Made by a program: the position numbers and the translations under genes. From Trochalopteron elliotii (lineage: Eukaryota; Chordata; Aves; Passeriformes; Leiothrichidae): 64,000 bases of DNA. The stretch covers positions 574,521 to 638,520 of the forward strand of contig JANPWX010000119.1 in NCBI GenBank assembly GCA_024734555.1, in the 5' to 3' direction. The notes below the pieces were generated by a model, which was given only the letters and a program-made list of their open reading frames with translations, was not told where the DNA came from and did no database searches. Positions 53,201 to 63,585 of this stretch are shown here, piece after piece (position 1 is the stretch's first letter; every line of letters starts with the position of its first letter).

Positions 53201-56200
53201 CAATGAGAACTGCAAGTATCATTCATTTTGAAGACACCTTTTTACCAAAATATTCATCCCCCTGAACTACAAAGAGGTTCATGAAAAACACACATGGCAT
53301 GTTGTCTTACCACCAGGTCACTGCAACTAGCATCAAATGGAAGCAAGCTTTTCATCAGTGCCTTGTCTTCACACAGATGCTTCAATTCAAAGGCATATTG
53401 TCTCAGGCATGTATCCAGAGAGCTGCTGAGTTCTTGGATTAGTTCATCCACTGTTTTTGAGCAGGAGGTGTGTGATGCTATCTTGGTGACTGCAGCCATT
53501 ATCCACGCTTTAGTTTCAGAAGTAACAAAAGTCTTCTTCAGCAGGCTGTGCAGCTTTGCCAAAATAACTTCTGGATCAACATCTGTAACAAGACTGAAAT
53601 ATTCTCCCAACACCTATTCACAAAGAACAGACAAAATATGCATTTAGAGCAGTGCTTCCAGTTTTGAAATTAGAATATAGTACTAAATAACACAAAAAAA
53701 TCCACCTCACATTCAAGAAACTATTATTTAAACATGTTCCAAGTTATTTCTTTACCATGTTGTGTTTTATATGTCAAAGGGCTGAAGTGACCTCTGTGTG
53801 TACCTCAGACTCCAACTTTTGGCTTCTTAAAAATCAAATAACTGTCTGGAAAAGAAAGCTAAACATAACTAGGCCCTAACAAAACACCATTTCCTCAAAC
53901 TGCAGTCTCTCCCTTGGGTGGGAGCTGAGGCTCCCCCAGGTATCAGTTAACACCAGCACAGCATTTGGCCAGTCATTTGCAGGGCTGCAAGAGCCTTTCA
54001 CAGCCACATCTGGCTAATTTGGATGAAGACAGAAAGGCCCTCAGTGTGCAGTCAGAGGGCTGCTAAGCCATTCCAACAGTCACCTGCCTTAAAGGGAGCA
54101 AGCCAGCTTTTCCACAAACCACAAGTTAATAAAATAGATTTCAGCACGTTAGCTTGACGTCAAGTAAAAATTACTCAAAGTTTAATAAATATTTATTAAA
54201 AACATTATCACCTTTGACAGCTTCCCCAAATCTGTGTATGGAATTCTGACCTTACCCAACTCATAACTTGAAGGAATTTCTGTGGATACAATTTATCTTC
54301 CTCCTCAAGTAATGCCAAGTAAGACTGTACTGCATACATCCGTAGCTGATGATCTTCTTTTCCATCATCAAATCCTACACAGAAAACAGCACAGTTTCTG
54401 AAACACAAATAACATATCCTACCAAATATTTCAAAGTAGATTTTAAGAAAAAAAACCCCAGATTATTAAGGAACCATGTCTAATTCTTCAGATCATGTGG
54501 GGAGTTACCTTCAGCCAACAGCCTCAGAAAGTTGTTTGGGATGTCAGAATGCACAACATCACCTCCAACTGAGAACACAGCATTCATTGTCTGGATGAAC
54601 CACTCATTGTTAGGGGCATACGTGTCCAGATGTTAAGGAATGAAATGCTAAGGCATAACTTTTTCTTTCTTATTTAGTTTATTTTCAAAGGAATGCCCAT
54701 CATGATCTCCCCAGTAAGTTGGGGACCTGATGGGCAAATATCAGCTCCATCTACCTAAAGAGGAAATACTCCTGTGTCTTTTAGAAAGTGTTTGCTGTAA
54801 ATTTAATGAAAACTGGTGGTCAGCTAGAAAAGTCTTAAGTTAAAGACTTATTTGCTCTGTTGAAAAAGTTGAGTTTATGCAGGCCTTACACACTAGGAAC
54901 AGATATGTTCACATTTGTTCTACTCTATTTTCAGCTCTCACTTGTCCTGTGCTAGGCTTCCAGATAATCTTTTCCTTACCCAGCATCACTTGATCAATGA
55001 TAAAAAAAAATCTCTTTTCAGCAGTGCTTTGCTGTTGATTTACCAATTTTACAAAAACATTTTGACACACTCCACAGAAATCCTCACTGCTTTTTTTTTT
55101 TAATACATTTAACTTCTGATCAGCCCTTGCTAACTTTGAAAGTTGGCTTTTGCCTTCTCTCAGACAAGTCCTGAAAACACACAGTTAATGAATGGAAATT
55201 TTTAACAGTACAGAAATTTCAGTGTTATTGCATTAGGTTTTGCATACTGCAGGACAAGAGAGCTTTTTTAGTACACTGCTCCATGCCAAGCAGTGCACAA
55301 ACAGGATGATAAGGCAGTTCTGTTATCAAGAGCTTACAACTCCAGTTATCAGACAAGAACACACACAGAAATCAGGCAGTGGCAGGTCTAACAGTAATGC
55401 CTATCATAAGCCAAATCCCTGACTATCACTTTCATCTTCTTATGGCATTTTTAAAAAATCTTTTCTTTATTTCTATCAAAGTGTGCTGTTCTTAAAATCC
55501 ATACACCCATGAAGAGTCCTATCAGGGAAGATCAGTCCCACAATTACAGAGCAGCACTTCCAGTAGCACTGAAATATTTGTCTCCATGCAGTGCTTTAAG
55601 GCCTTAAAGTTTGAATTTAAAACAGCAGGTTTCAATGCTAAACTCCAAAGACAAAATTTGGTGTGCAATTAGTTTCTCTCAGTGAAATACAAAAAACACT
55701 GCAGTCATTTTCATATGTGCTTTCTTTTGCATACTTCCTTTGCATTTGAAAGGATGGAAAGCACATCTCTAACACTTCCTACTCCACAAGCCCATGAAAG
55801 ATGCTTTGATAGGAATCAATGCTACAGGTGCCTGAGCTCTGACTTCAAAGTTTCAGCAAAATAAAAGGATATTTCTCAGCTAGTTCAGAAAAATAAAAGG
55901 ATATTTCTCAGCTAGTTCTGCTATTTTGCCACCTAAGTTGATGATGGCATATTCTTCTTTGCTTTCTTTTAAGTAGTCAAGCATCTTCTGGACTATGACA
56001 ATTACATTCTGCCCATTTGTAATCCTATAGAGAAGCTCTAAAGTCTGAAAGAGAAAGCACAAAAAATTAATTGGTCCTGATGACTCGAAAAAGGAAGCAG
56101 GCAAACAGCAGCTTTAGAACACCAAATTGGGCAACTATTCTTATATTAAATACACTGCTTATCTACACAGCTTCATACTGTTTTAATTATTACTGTTTGT

Positions 56201-59200
56201 AAGTGCTCTCCCACAATTATGGAAACGTGACATTTTTACACTACTCATTTTACAAACCTTATCACCCACCTTAACAATTAACTTCATTTCAGACATTTAG
56301 AAATTCACTGACCTCCCTTTTAATAATGGGATCTGGATGGTCCAGACATTCAATTATTGTCATCTGGTGCTGAAGTGCCAGATTTGGATCCTGCTGGATA
56401 ACATAGGTCAGAGCCTTTAAACCTGCAATGTAAGTGATTGCAAGTGACACAAGGCAATGCCACCACTATGACCAAATTAAAGAGAGAGTAATGAAACCAG
56501 GCATGCTTACCTAAGTATTTCAAATTAATTTTGGGTGACAAAACAAATTTCCCAATGCACTTGGCAGCCTTTTCAAGTAATTCAGATTTGGGATAAATGG
56601 TGTAAATTGTTTGGACACATTCAAACAAGATGGCTGCAGGAGGAGAAGACACATAATTAACGTGTATTGAATAAATACTTCAATAATCCAAAAATTTTTA
56701 ACAAACAAATGAGCTCAGTGTTCCTCAAGGACTGGCAATGCTGTCCCACTCCCACTGAATCTCACCAGAGACTACAATCTGACATAAGGAAAAGCAGGTA
56801 GAAGTCTGTCTCCTTTAGTACATGTCTTAATCAGCCCCTAACATTGTGCATGCAACTTTCTGTCCTTAAACTTCTTTAATGTGTTTTTTCTTCTGTCTGG
56901 CATTATCAACTATGGTTTTATAAAATGCTTGCCATAGGTGAACAAAAACTACATACCTAAATTCCATGTCCTTGTACAAATCATAATGGACTGCCCACTT
57001 TGTCCCTCTAAGTGCTCAAAACAAATTTAATGTTTAACTCTTGGCAAGTGCAAATAGTCTGTATTAAAAGTCAACACACCTCCCAATAACTTGTATGTTC
57101 TTGCCTAAAAGGATAGAATCAATCAGCTAAACATCTGACAGATGCTTCCTTATTTATTATTTACTAAAAGAGAATGCTTCCCTAAAGCTCCCCTTTTTAT
57201 GGAAGTGAAGCTTACACAATGCCTAACAACATTATCTACATCTACAGCTTTGAGCCAGCTTCCTTTTTCTGTTTTACCCCTCACTGTTGTTTTAAAAAAG
57301 TCTCAATTTTCTTTCCATTCCACTAGCACTAGGACTTCTGCAGGGCCTTATTTAACAATAAAAAAATGGGGTGGTAGGTTTTTTTAGCAGTGAAACAGCT
57401 CTTAAAGTGGGGTTCTAGAGCATCAGAACTGGGATTTTGAGGAGGTATTAAGACCTGGGGTGCAGAAGACAAAGAAAAAAGACAAATAAAGTAGGAAAAA
57501 AGTTAACAATGCAACTATTCCTTTTGCTTTCTAGTAACAACAAAACCAGCTTTTTCTACTGAGAAGATCATGAACTTCTACCAAAATGAACCTCGTGCTA
57601 GGTTTTAGAAATTTTCAGTTGAGACACGTGCCAAAGACATCCTTTCACAGGCAGCATTCTCACTGAACTCTGGAGGTGTAATGCTCATTAACTGTGCCCA
57701 GAGGAGAAGCCCCACACAGCTGCAAAGAGCTGACTGTCCTTGCACACTATTGCCTTTCTCAGGGCAGTGAAGAGAAGATGGAAGCATTTCCAACACACAG
57801 AGATGTGTCAGCAAGATTTTCTTTTATTGCTTATTTCAACTGAAGCAATGTCCAATAAAAGCCTTCATGAAGCAGCTGACTTTCTGCAGGGTCAATGCAA
57901 ACACAGGATAAAGCCTTTTGACCCAAACAGAATTCCCTGTATATAGATGAGTTTTACTTCAGTGATAAAAAATTTATGCTGTACAGCAATGTATCACTTG
58001 TGCTACTATTTACTAGTTGGACACTTAAGAATACAATTAATGTTAAGACTATAATAAGATTTTTCAAAAGTACTGTGTAGGTATTTTAGTACAATCAACT
58101 ACTCATTTTCTACCTTTTCAAATATTGATAATGACATAAAATAACCTTACCCACCATATGTAATATTATGATTAATCTCTGCTCTTCTTAGAGATTCATC
58201 TAGAACATCATACATCAATTCACTTGTCCTGTTTAAGAAAATATTTACAATTGATTGCAGCACGAATAAGCATGTAGTCCTATTTTGCCCAATAGTTCAA
58301 AGCTCTTATTGAAACCTGTAACACATTATTCATATCTACAAATTCACTTTAACTCTATAGTTCTATAACATGATCCTAAATGGCATTTAACAGGATGCCT
58401 GAAGCTTTCAAAAGAAACATTTGCTATATTACAAGAATAAAAACACTTCCCTTGCTGCTTCCATAAATAAAAAAGTCAATAGGAAAAGGATCACAGCCAA
58501 CTAGGTCCTCACAAAAGAGCAGCACTTTTTAAAAATAGCTTTACTCCAGATTTTCACTGTTGTTTGGTAACATTGTAATAAAAGTCCAAATAAAAATACA
58601 TTTTGATCGTATCAATTGTTTAGACAATCCAGAAGTTAAGAAACTACTTTTGTAGAAATTAATCTGCTGCCTTGGTTAAAAACAAAAGTGCAAGAATTTC
58701 GACACTGAAAGCCTCTTACAGTCTATGAGGTTTAGGCTGTTACTGTACTTTTTGTACCTTTGAATTATTAATTACTGAGAAAAATATGGTTACCTTGGAT
58801 CATCTTTTCCCAACAGCCCCAAAATTCTTAAAAGCTGAATTTGTAACCATGGTGCTGGCACACTGTGATAGTTGAAGTCAGCAGAGAGCTTTCCTCCCAC
58901 CACCTGCTTCAGGATGGTTACAAAACTCCCAGTCAAGTCCTTGTATCCAGATGAGTTTTCCTAGAAAATGAAAATTAAAGACAATTCAAACATTTCAATA
59001 CAGCAACTCAAAAGTAAAAATAATCCACAACTTGATTAAAATCAAAGTACCAACACTAATGGCATAATTTCTTTAAATCAGACTTCTGCCCTCAACCCTC
59101 AGCACCCCAAAGCTCTTTACTTCAAGCCTGTGCTCTCTTCTCATATATTTACAAGACAATTCCCCTTTAAGTCACTGTAGGACTTAGATCCTCTAGCTAA

Positions 59201-62200
59201 GGACCCAGCAATGCAGAGTATTCAGACCCTGCAAGAAGTGGATCTGTCCCTCTAAATGGAGAACTGGCAGAAAGAAATGTAACAAATGACCACATAAATT
59301 AACTTTTCTAACTGCTACAAGTGAGCTTTTTCTGCAATACCTTTGTAGAGCACACTGTGTATTGGAAATAAGAAGACATATAAAAATAGCTCCCAAATTC
59401 AATTGTGCTTCTAACTCTTTGCCTACCTTAATCATCTGCAGATAAATATGCAAAGAAGCAGCCATGACTCCAGCATCCCTGTCACATAAAGCCTTCCGGA
59501 ATTTATCATGGATGTGCTGAACTTGATTAGGAGCAATGAGATAGAATTTATATAAAGCCTGAACAGCTTTTCTTCGGATAATTTCCCTGAAATGAGATTT
59601 ACACTTAACAAAAGAAGTACTTGACTTTACAAAAAAAACTTGCCAGACCCCAGAACATCATGATTTGTAGAGATGAGACCCCGTGTTTTACATTTTGGTA
59701 ACAAATGACTTTGGAAATATCACCTAAGTGAGGAAGTGACAAAGCCAACTCCAAAGCCCAGTAGGGATGGATGTCAGATTGATGATTTAAAACAATGTCC
59801 ACCAAATAAACAATGAAAGAGGCCATACTCATCTGCTGTGGTCACACATGCAGCTCCACAAAATACATGTCTAGATGTTGCTGAATTAGTTCATTCTGCA
59901 ATTCCCTTTCCAATCAACAATTACAGCATTTTCCTCTATTTATGGGATAGAGTAAACTACAATTCAAACAAATCAAGGGTATCCACAGACACACCTTTAT
60001 CAGTTTCTCTAAAGAGCTTTATGAAAAAAGTATCAGTGAAGTTCAAGGATCTGCTTCCCCACCTACTCTACAAACATTCTTCATGCATATTGGTTAAAAG
60101 GACTCCAGCAAATAAATGCAATTATATTTACCTATCCACACTGGCTATGAAAAAAATTGTTATCTATTCAACACTCAGTAAAGCTGCAAATAAATGAGAC
60201 AAGAATCCAAGAAAAAACACAAGGAGAGGATTAATTTCTAAAGGTGATGACTAGAAAAGACCAACTGAGAAAAGAAACACCAGTTTACTAAAACTACCTA
60301 CAAAATTAAGTTATTCAGCTGTAGAAGGCCATTTGAAAATCTGTAATGAATACATACTTAGAATGCTGAAGCTTGTCTTCTATTAGGGGCAGAACAGCTG
60401 GAATCATCTCCCGTGGAAAGATCTGGCTGACAACAGTTAATGCCATGCACACCTCTACAAGATTAGTGCTCTGCAAGTCCTGTGACATAAAAGACAGGTA
60501 ATTATTTCTTAGACTTTTAAATTCTGCACAGCCATCCCCCAAATCTTTCACAAGCAGGCTGGACCTACCCCTCCTAGAGGGCCCACCCACAGCCAGCATC
60601 CTGCTGGTGCTTGAGAGGAGCCAGATCTCACTGAGCTCATCAGGCTCTTCTATCCACAGGAAGAGGGAACAGGCAGCTCCTCACACTCTTCTTACAGAAC
60701 AACATTTTTATTTTAAATGTGTGCAACATTAACACACAGAGCTACAATCAATTTTTGTTTACTGAAATGATTGCAAAAATATATTGAGTCCCTATCTGGA
60801 TGAGGGAGATGAGTCACTTCCCACAGAATTCAACTCTCTCCACTGCTTTTGGTCTAGCCAAAAGAATTTAAAAAAAATGAGCAAGCTCAATAATACTGCC
60901 AATTACCTACCTGTACAATAAAACATTACCTACTTCCTAAGAAGCAAATTCAAATTACAAGTAACATTTTACAAAACTAACAATCTCAGTCTGTCCTAAA
61001 TACAATTAAATATAGTAGGTATAGCTCACTGTAACCTTAAACCAAAAAAAAAAAAAAAATAGATGAATTTATGAAGACTACAATTATTTTTTGAAACAAA
61101 TTACATGTGTGGGGTTTCCACCTGATACAACTTGCTTTGTTTATCCCTCCCAGATAAGTTTCAGTCCTTGTTTTAGTTTAGTTATTTGTGAATTTCAAGC
61201 CATATTTTTAAATGTCATAAAACAGTTTTCAATCACAGCAAGAAAATGAGCATCACTTTTAATCTATAATTTCTGTGACTTTGGCCTACTGCAGTATAAA
61301 AGTAAACATTACACAGAAACAGTTCTATAAGTCAGAATTGCTCCATGTAAGAGACAGCAGTAATAGATTTTCAGTGGCACCCCAAAATGTATTTCCATTT
61401 TCTGTCAAAGTCATAAGATGAGCTCAGAGAAGGCAACAGACAGTTGCCATCAGCTAAAAGCCAAAGCTAACACTGCAATATGCATGCATGGCTCCTGCTG
61501 GAGCTGAGAATGAATGCAATTGGTACCTTTATAAAGTTATGTTTATGGCATACCTTCTCAGAAAAAACTTTCAAAATATGGCTTCAAGAACATCAGGATC
61601 AAATTACAAAGGCAGGGAAAGCCATTTCAGATTGTCTTTGCTAATCAAAGAAACAGCAGCTTTAAGAAAGGAATATAGATGTAACTAGACGTTGCATGAC
61701 AAAACAGGAAAAATCAGTCCAAGTTTTTCACTTCACAGCATCCCCCACCAAGTTCCAGCCAACACTCTCTGTTCAACCAGGTCTTCTTCCCCACTGCCTC
61801 ATCTCCTGGCACATGGGAACAGCCTCTTCTCTGCCTGGAAGATTTTTTTTTTTTTTCCCCAAAAACACTATACCTTCACAACTGTGTTCACAAGTAGAAG
61901 CAGCAGCTCGTGATTTTCATGCAGAAATAGAGAAACTGCCAAGTATCCTATAAAAGAAAGCAGCCTTCATTATTATTTTCAAGCAATAAGCAACTTTATG
62001 ACAGAAACTTTAAGACTCTCTGTAACACAAGAAGAGTTGACTGGAACAGTTGCAAAAACCCAACAAAAAAACCCTGTTGGATAACAGTAGCTCATGTTTT
62101 AAATATCAAGACTCTTTTTCCAGGCAAATCAGTTATATTTAAGTTGCAGTAAAGCTCAACAAATAACAGCTAAGAATTCATAAGTTGTGAGAAATAAGAG

Positions 62201-63585
62201 ACATTACAATACTTTCCCAGCTAAAGAACAGTTAAGAGCACCATTATATTATAAATCATTTCCTGGAAAACTAATGTCTTCTCTGCAGAGGGAAAAGTCC
62301 ATTACTTTTAGACTACACAAGTGCACTTCCTTATATCTGTTACTTTTTTTTTTAATCATAAAATTACTCTTCAAAAAAAAAGTATATTCAACTTGGAATA
62401 TACAAAAGTGCATCCATCATCCTATGCCAAGAACTCCTTTGTGATTTCTTAAGAAGGAGGAAACCATTCCAGAACCCAGGAAAAGAAACCTCCCAGAAAC
62501 ATTTTTTTTTCCTCCAAGGCCCCTCTCTACTTTCAAACTAAGGGACTTAAGTGGGGGGTAGGGAGATTGTGCTACAACTTACAGGAAGAACTGTACTTCA
62601 GAGACAGATTTTAGAGAATTCTTGGTTCATACAGGGCTTGGGGATCAAAATTAACAACTTGAAAATAAATAACTGTATTGGCTGGGCCATGAGATTGATC
62701 TAGCTGCTTTATGATCACAGCCATGATCAGCTCAGCACATACAAAAAGGGAGAGTTCACTCTCCTGAATCACACTGGTTAAAGGAGTCAGTCATCTTGAC
62801 CAGCTCAACTGACAATTGCTCAATACAAACCCTGGTATATTGCACCAAGAACTGAAAAGATTACCCTCATATATCACATATAATTGCAGAACAACAACAA
62901 AAAAAGAAACCAAAACACACATATTCTCTTGACAACATCCTTTTATCAGATCAAGGCATAAGGGTCCAGAGAACTTTAAGCAACCTACACCAACCTGCCT
63001 CTGTGCTGTAAGGGCCTCCCTTTTTGCCTCATTCCCCACAACTCTTTCTAAAATAAAGAAAAAAAAAATCCTACAAGCACCAAAACAGAAAATATTTGTC
63101 TGACAGAACCATCTTTGTCTAATCTTGCACTAGTACTTGGGAAAGAAACCAGATCCTGACAGAAATTCATTTTCTGCTTGAGGTGTTTACCAAATATTCT
63201 CTTACTGATGTCGCAGTTCAAAACAACGAAAGAACTGATGATTCAAAATAAATTCATTTCCCCTGCCTTCTGTGCTGCAAGCACAGAGCACCTCACAAGC
63301 TAAGGATTTAGGTAATTTCAAAAAGTAACAGACCATGAAACAAGACCAAGAAAGTAGAGAAACATTTTAAGTAGATTGTATTTGATATGAATTATAAATC
63401 CTGGAAAACTTTAAAACTGGAGCTTGAGAACATTATAAAGGCTACAGCTCCATGCACATACCAACTCTCTTCTCCAGAAGATTCCCTTGCTGAGCAAGTT
63501 TGATTGCGTGGATGTATCCAAAGGAAGACTCGTAGCCCAGCATTTCACAGTAGATGAGTCTCACCATGCATTCTTTCATCAGTCT
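47039..63585 (-). CDS. AP4E1: AP-4 complex subunit epsilon-1 (19 exons, lacks N-terminal exon)
   Basis: Large epsilon subunit of the AP-4 adaptor heterotetramer (epsilon, beta4, mu4, sigma4), which sorts cargo such as ATG9A at the trans-Golgi network. Nineteen exons on the minus strand sum to 3,228 nt, 1,075 codons plus TAG, with every junction in phase and no internal stop. Order along the protein: adaptin N-terminal (trunk) solenoid in exons w1-w12, from RLMKECMVRLIYCEMLGY onward; a low-complexity hinge in w13-w16; and the C-terminal epsilon appendage in w16-w19 (DDFGKLWLS-like stretch, ending LLYQCQKVMEESSQQ). Human epsilon is 1,137 residues, so only about the first 75 residues are missing, beyond the right edge. 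Introns range from 88 nt to about 1.5 kb. One intron is U12-type AT-AC. The trunk is highly conserved and the hinge much less so. The gene appears intact. Confidence 0.96.
47630..47787 (-). CDS. AP4E1: AP4E1 window-exon 18 (appendage platform)
   Basis: 158 nt, acceptor CTTCCAG, donor GTAAGT. Encodes PMEMTTEDFGKLWLSLSNDV through to KLHRVDII, the start of the AP-4 epsilon appendage platform domain. Confidence 0.95.
48476..48660 (-). CDS. AP4E1: AP4E1 window-exon 17 (appendage)
   Basis: 185 nt, acceptor TTATATAG, donor GTAAAT. Encodes ILESATSQFPVIEAQSVEHC through to LEFSVTLSLMDFI plus two bases of Arg. Confidence 0.94.
50024..50602 (-). CDS. AP4E1: AP4E1 window-exon 16 (hinge to appendage)
   Basis: 579 nt, 193 codons, acceptor CTTTTCAG, donor GTAAGA. 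Begins MGKADTATQKFKRKSKINE, runs through an acidic, Ser-rich and probably disordered stretch, then enters the appendage (VWTDDSLLLVLFVSNKTTSA) and ends ETEHFQ. This is the least conserved part of the protein against human. Confidence 0.95.
51327..51582 (-). CDS. AP4E1: AP4E1 window-exon 15 (hinge)
   Basis: 256 nt, acceptor TTTTTAG, donor GTAAGT. Encodes TNTLKLEGVRKLWGKEGYLP through to STLFIGLGSSAGVSL. Conserved ends frame a divergent Gly/Pro/Gln-rich middle. Confidence 0.94.
52148..52283 (-). CDS. AP4E1: AP4E1 window-exon 14 (hinge)
   Basis: 136 nt, acceptor CTTGCAG, donor GTGAGT. Encodes LNFEPYGLSFASSVSSSGVT through to SVNSAETGHK; Ser/Gly-rich. The human motif LNFEPYGLSF is retained. Confidence 0.94.
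52645..52759 (-). CDS. AP4E1: AP4E1 window-exon 13 (hinge start)
   Basis: 115 nt, acceptor CTGTGTAG, donor GTGACA (weak-looking but required by phase). Encodes VDASLSFLDGFVAEGLGHGA through to EEKLSQEK. Confidence 0.93.
53311..53613 (-). CDS. AP4E1: AP4E1 window-exon 12 (end of trunk)
   Basis: 303 nt, exactly 101 codons, acceptor TGAATAG, donor GTAAGA. Encodes VLGEYFSLVTDVDPEVILAK through to LLPFDASCSDLV. Confidence 0.96.
54256..54374 (-). CDS. AP4E1: AP4E1 window-exon 11 (trunk)
   Basis: 119 nt, acceptor TGTGTAG, donor GTAAGG. Encodes FDDGKEDHQLRMYAVQSYLA through to QKFLQVMSW, ending in phase 0. Confidence 0.95.
54509..54621 (-). CDS. AP4E1: AP4E1 window-exon 10 (trunk)
   Basis: 113 nt, entered from the AT-AC intron. 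Its first G completes Lys, then YAPNNEWFIQTMNAVFSVGG through to NNFLRLLAE plus one base of Gly. Donor GTAACT. The 134-nt intron after it is ordinary GT-AG. Confidence 0.94.
54622..54640 (-). other. AP4E1: U12-type branch site and AC 3' splice site
   Basis: The minus strand reads TTCCTTAAC (complement of 54632-54640), matching the U12 branch-site consensus, with the branch A about 11 nt from the CAC that ends the intron at 54622. There is no polypyrimidine tract and no AG at the exon edge, as expected for an AT-AC intron. Confidence 0.92.
55852..55918 (-). repeat. AP4E1: 32-nt tandem duplication containing exon end and U12 donor
   Basis: Two copies with a 32-nt period: 55854-55886 and 55886-55918 agree at 32 of 33 positions. 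Each carries the last coding bases of exon 9 (CTAGCTGAGAA) followed by ATATCCTTTTATTTT. The downstream copy places a second identical U12 donor at 55863-55872. Splicing there would add 32 nt with an in-frame TAG. Confidence 0.93.
55895..55904 (-). other. AP4E1: U12-type 5' splice site ATATCCTTTT (functional copy)
   Basis: Matches the ATATCCTTT consensus of AT-AC minor-spliceosome introns with no mismatch. It sits immediately after the coding end of exon 9 and is the only boundary that keeps the frame with exon 10. Confidence 0.92.
55905..56044 (-). CDS. AP4E1: AP4E1 window-exon 9 (trunk), followed by a U12 AT-AC intron
   Basis: 140 nt, acceptor CTTTCAG. Encodes TLELLYRITNGQNVIVIVQK through to GGKIAELAE plus AA of a split Lys codon. 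No GT lies before the in-frame stop; the exon end is instead followed directly by ATATCCTTTT, the minor-class 5' splice site. Joining AA to the G of the next exon gives Glu-Lys-Tyr-Ala-Pro, as in human. Confidence 0.94.
56313..56422 (-). CDS. AP4E1: AP4E1 window-exon 8 (trunk)
   Basis: 110 nt, acceptor CATTGCAG, donor GTCAGT. Encodes LKALTYVIQQDPNLALQHQM through to HPDPIIKRE, ending in phase 0. Confidence 0.95.
56511..56633 (-). CDS. AP4E1: AP4E1 window-exon 7 (trunk)
   Basis: 123 nt, acceptor TCCTGCAG, donor GTAAGC. Encodes (A)ILFECVQTIYTIYPKSELL through to SPKINLKYL plus one base of Gly. Only an 88-nt intron separates it from the next exon. Confidence 0.94.
58155..58228 (-). CDS. AP4E1: AP4E1 window-exon 6 (trunk), tandem donor
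   Basis: 74 nt, acceptor TTAAACAG. Encodes TSELMYDVLDESLRRAEINH then NITY plus one base of Ala. The phase of the next exon (CC ATC TTG, Ala-Ile-Leu) requires the donor GTGGGT. A second, better-looking GTAAGG begins 4 nt further on and would shift the frame. Confidence 0.93.
58794..58960 (-). CDS. AP4E1: AP4E1 window-exon 5 (trunk)
   Basis: 167 nt, acceptor TTTTCTAG, donor GTAACC. Encodes ENSSGYKDLTGSFVTILKQV through to ILGLLGKDDP plus two bases of Arg. Confidence 0.95.
59427..59586 (-). CDS. AP4E1: AP4E1 window-exon 4 (trunk)
   Basis: 160 nt, acceptor CATTTCAG, donor GTAGGC. Encodes EIIRRKAVQALYKFYLIAPN through to MAASLHIYLQMIK. The opening G completes the Lys codon of the previous exon. 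Confidence 0.95.
60358..60479 (-). CDS. AP4E1: AP4E1 window-exon 3 (trunk)
   Basis: 122 nt, acceptor TGTCACAG, donor GTATGT after AA of a split Lys codon. Encodes DLQSTNLVEVCMALTVVSQI through to EDKLQHS. Confidence 0.96.
61874..61947 (-). CDS. AP4E1: AP4E1 window-exon 2 (trunk)
   Basis: 74 nt, acceptor TTTTATAG, donor GTATAG. Encodes YLAVSLFLHENHELLLLLVN then TVVK. Too short for a long open frame, found by phase and similarity. The following intron holds a poly-A/T run near 61044-61059. Confidence 0.95.
63462..63585 (-). CDS. AP4E1: AP4E1 window-exon 1 (trunk)
   Basis: 124 nt, starts in phase 0 after TTTCAG and ends one base into a Gly codon before GTATGT. Encodes RLMKECMVRLIYCEMLGYES through to LLEKRV. 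Adaptin trunk start, near identical to human. Confidence 0.96.

Noticed and set aside
54622..55904. A frameshift, pseudogene break or assembly gap in AP4E1 between exons 9 and 10
   Set aside because: The missing GT and AG are fully explained by a U12 AT-AC intron with correct branch site and exact phase, so the gene is intact here.
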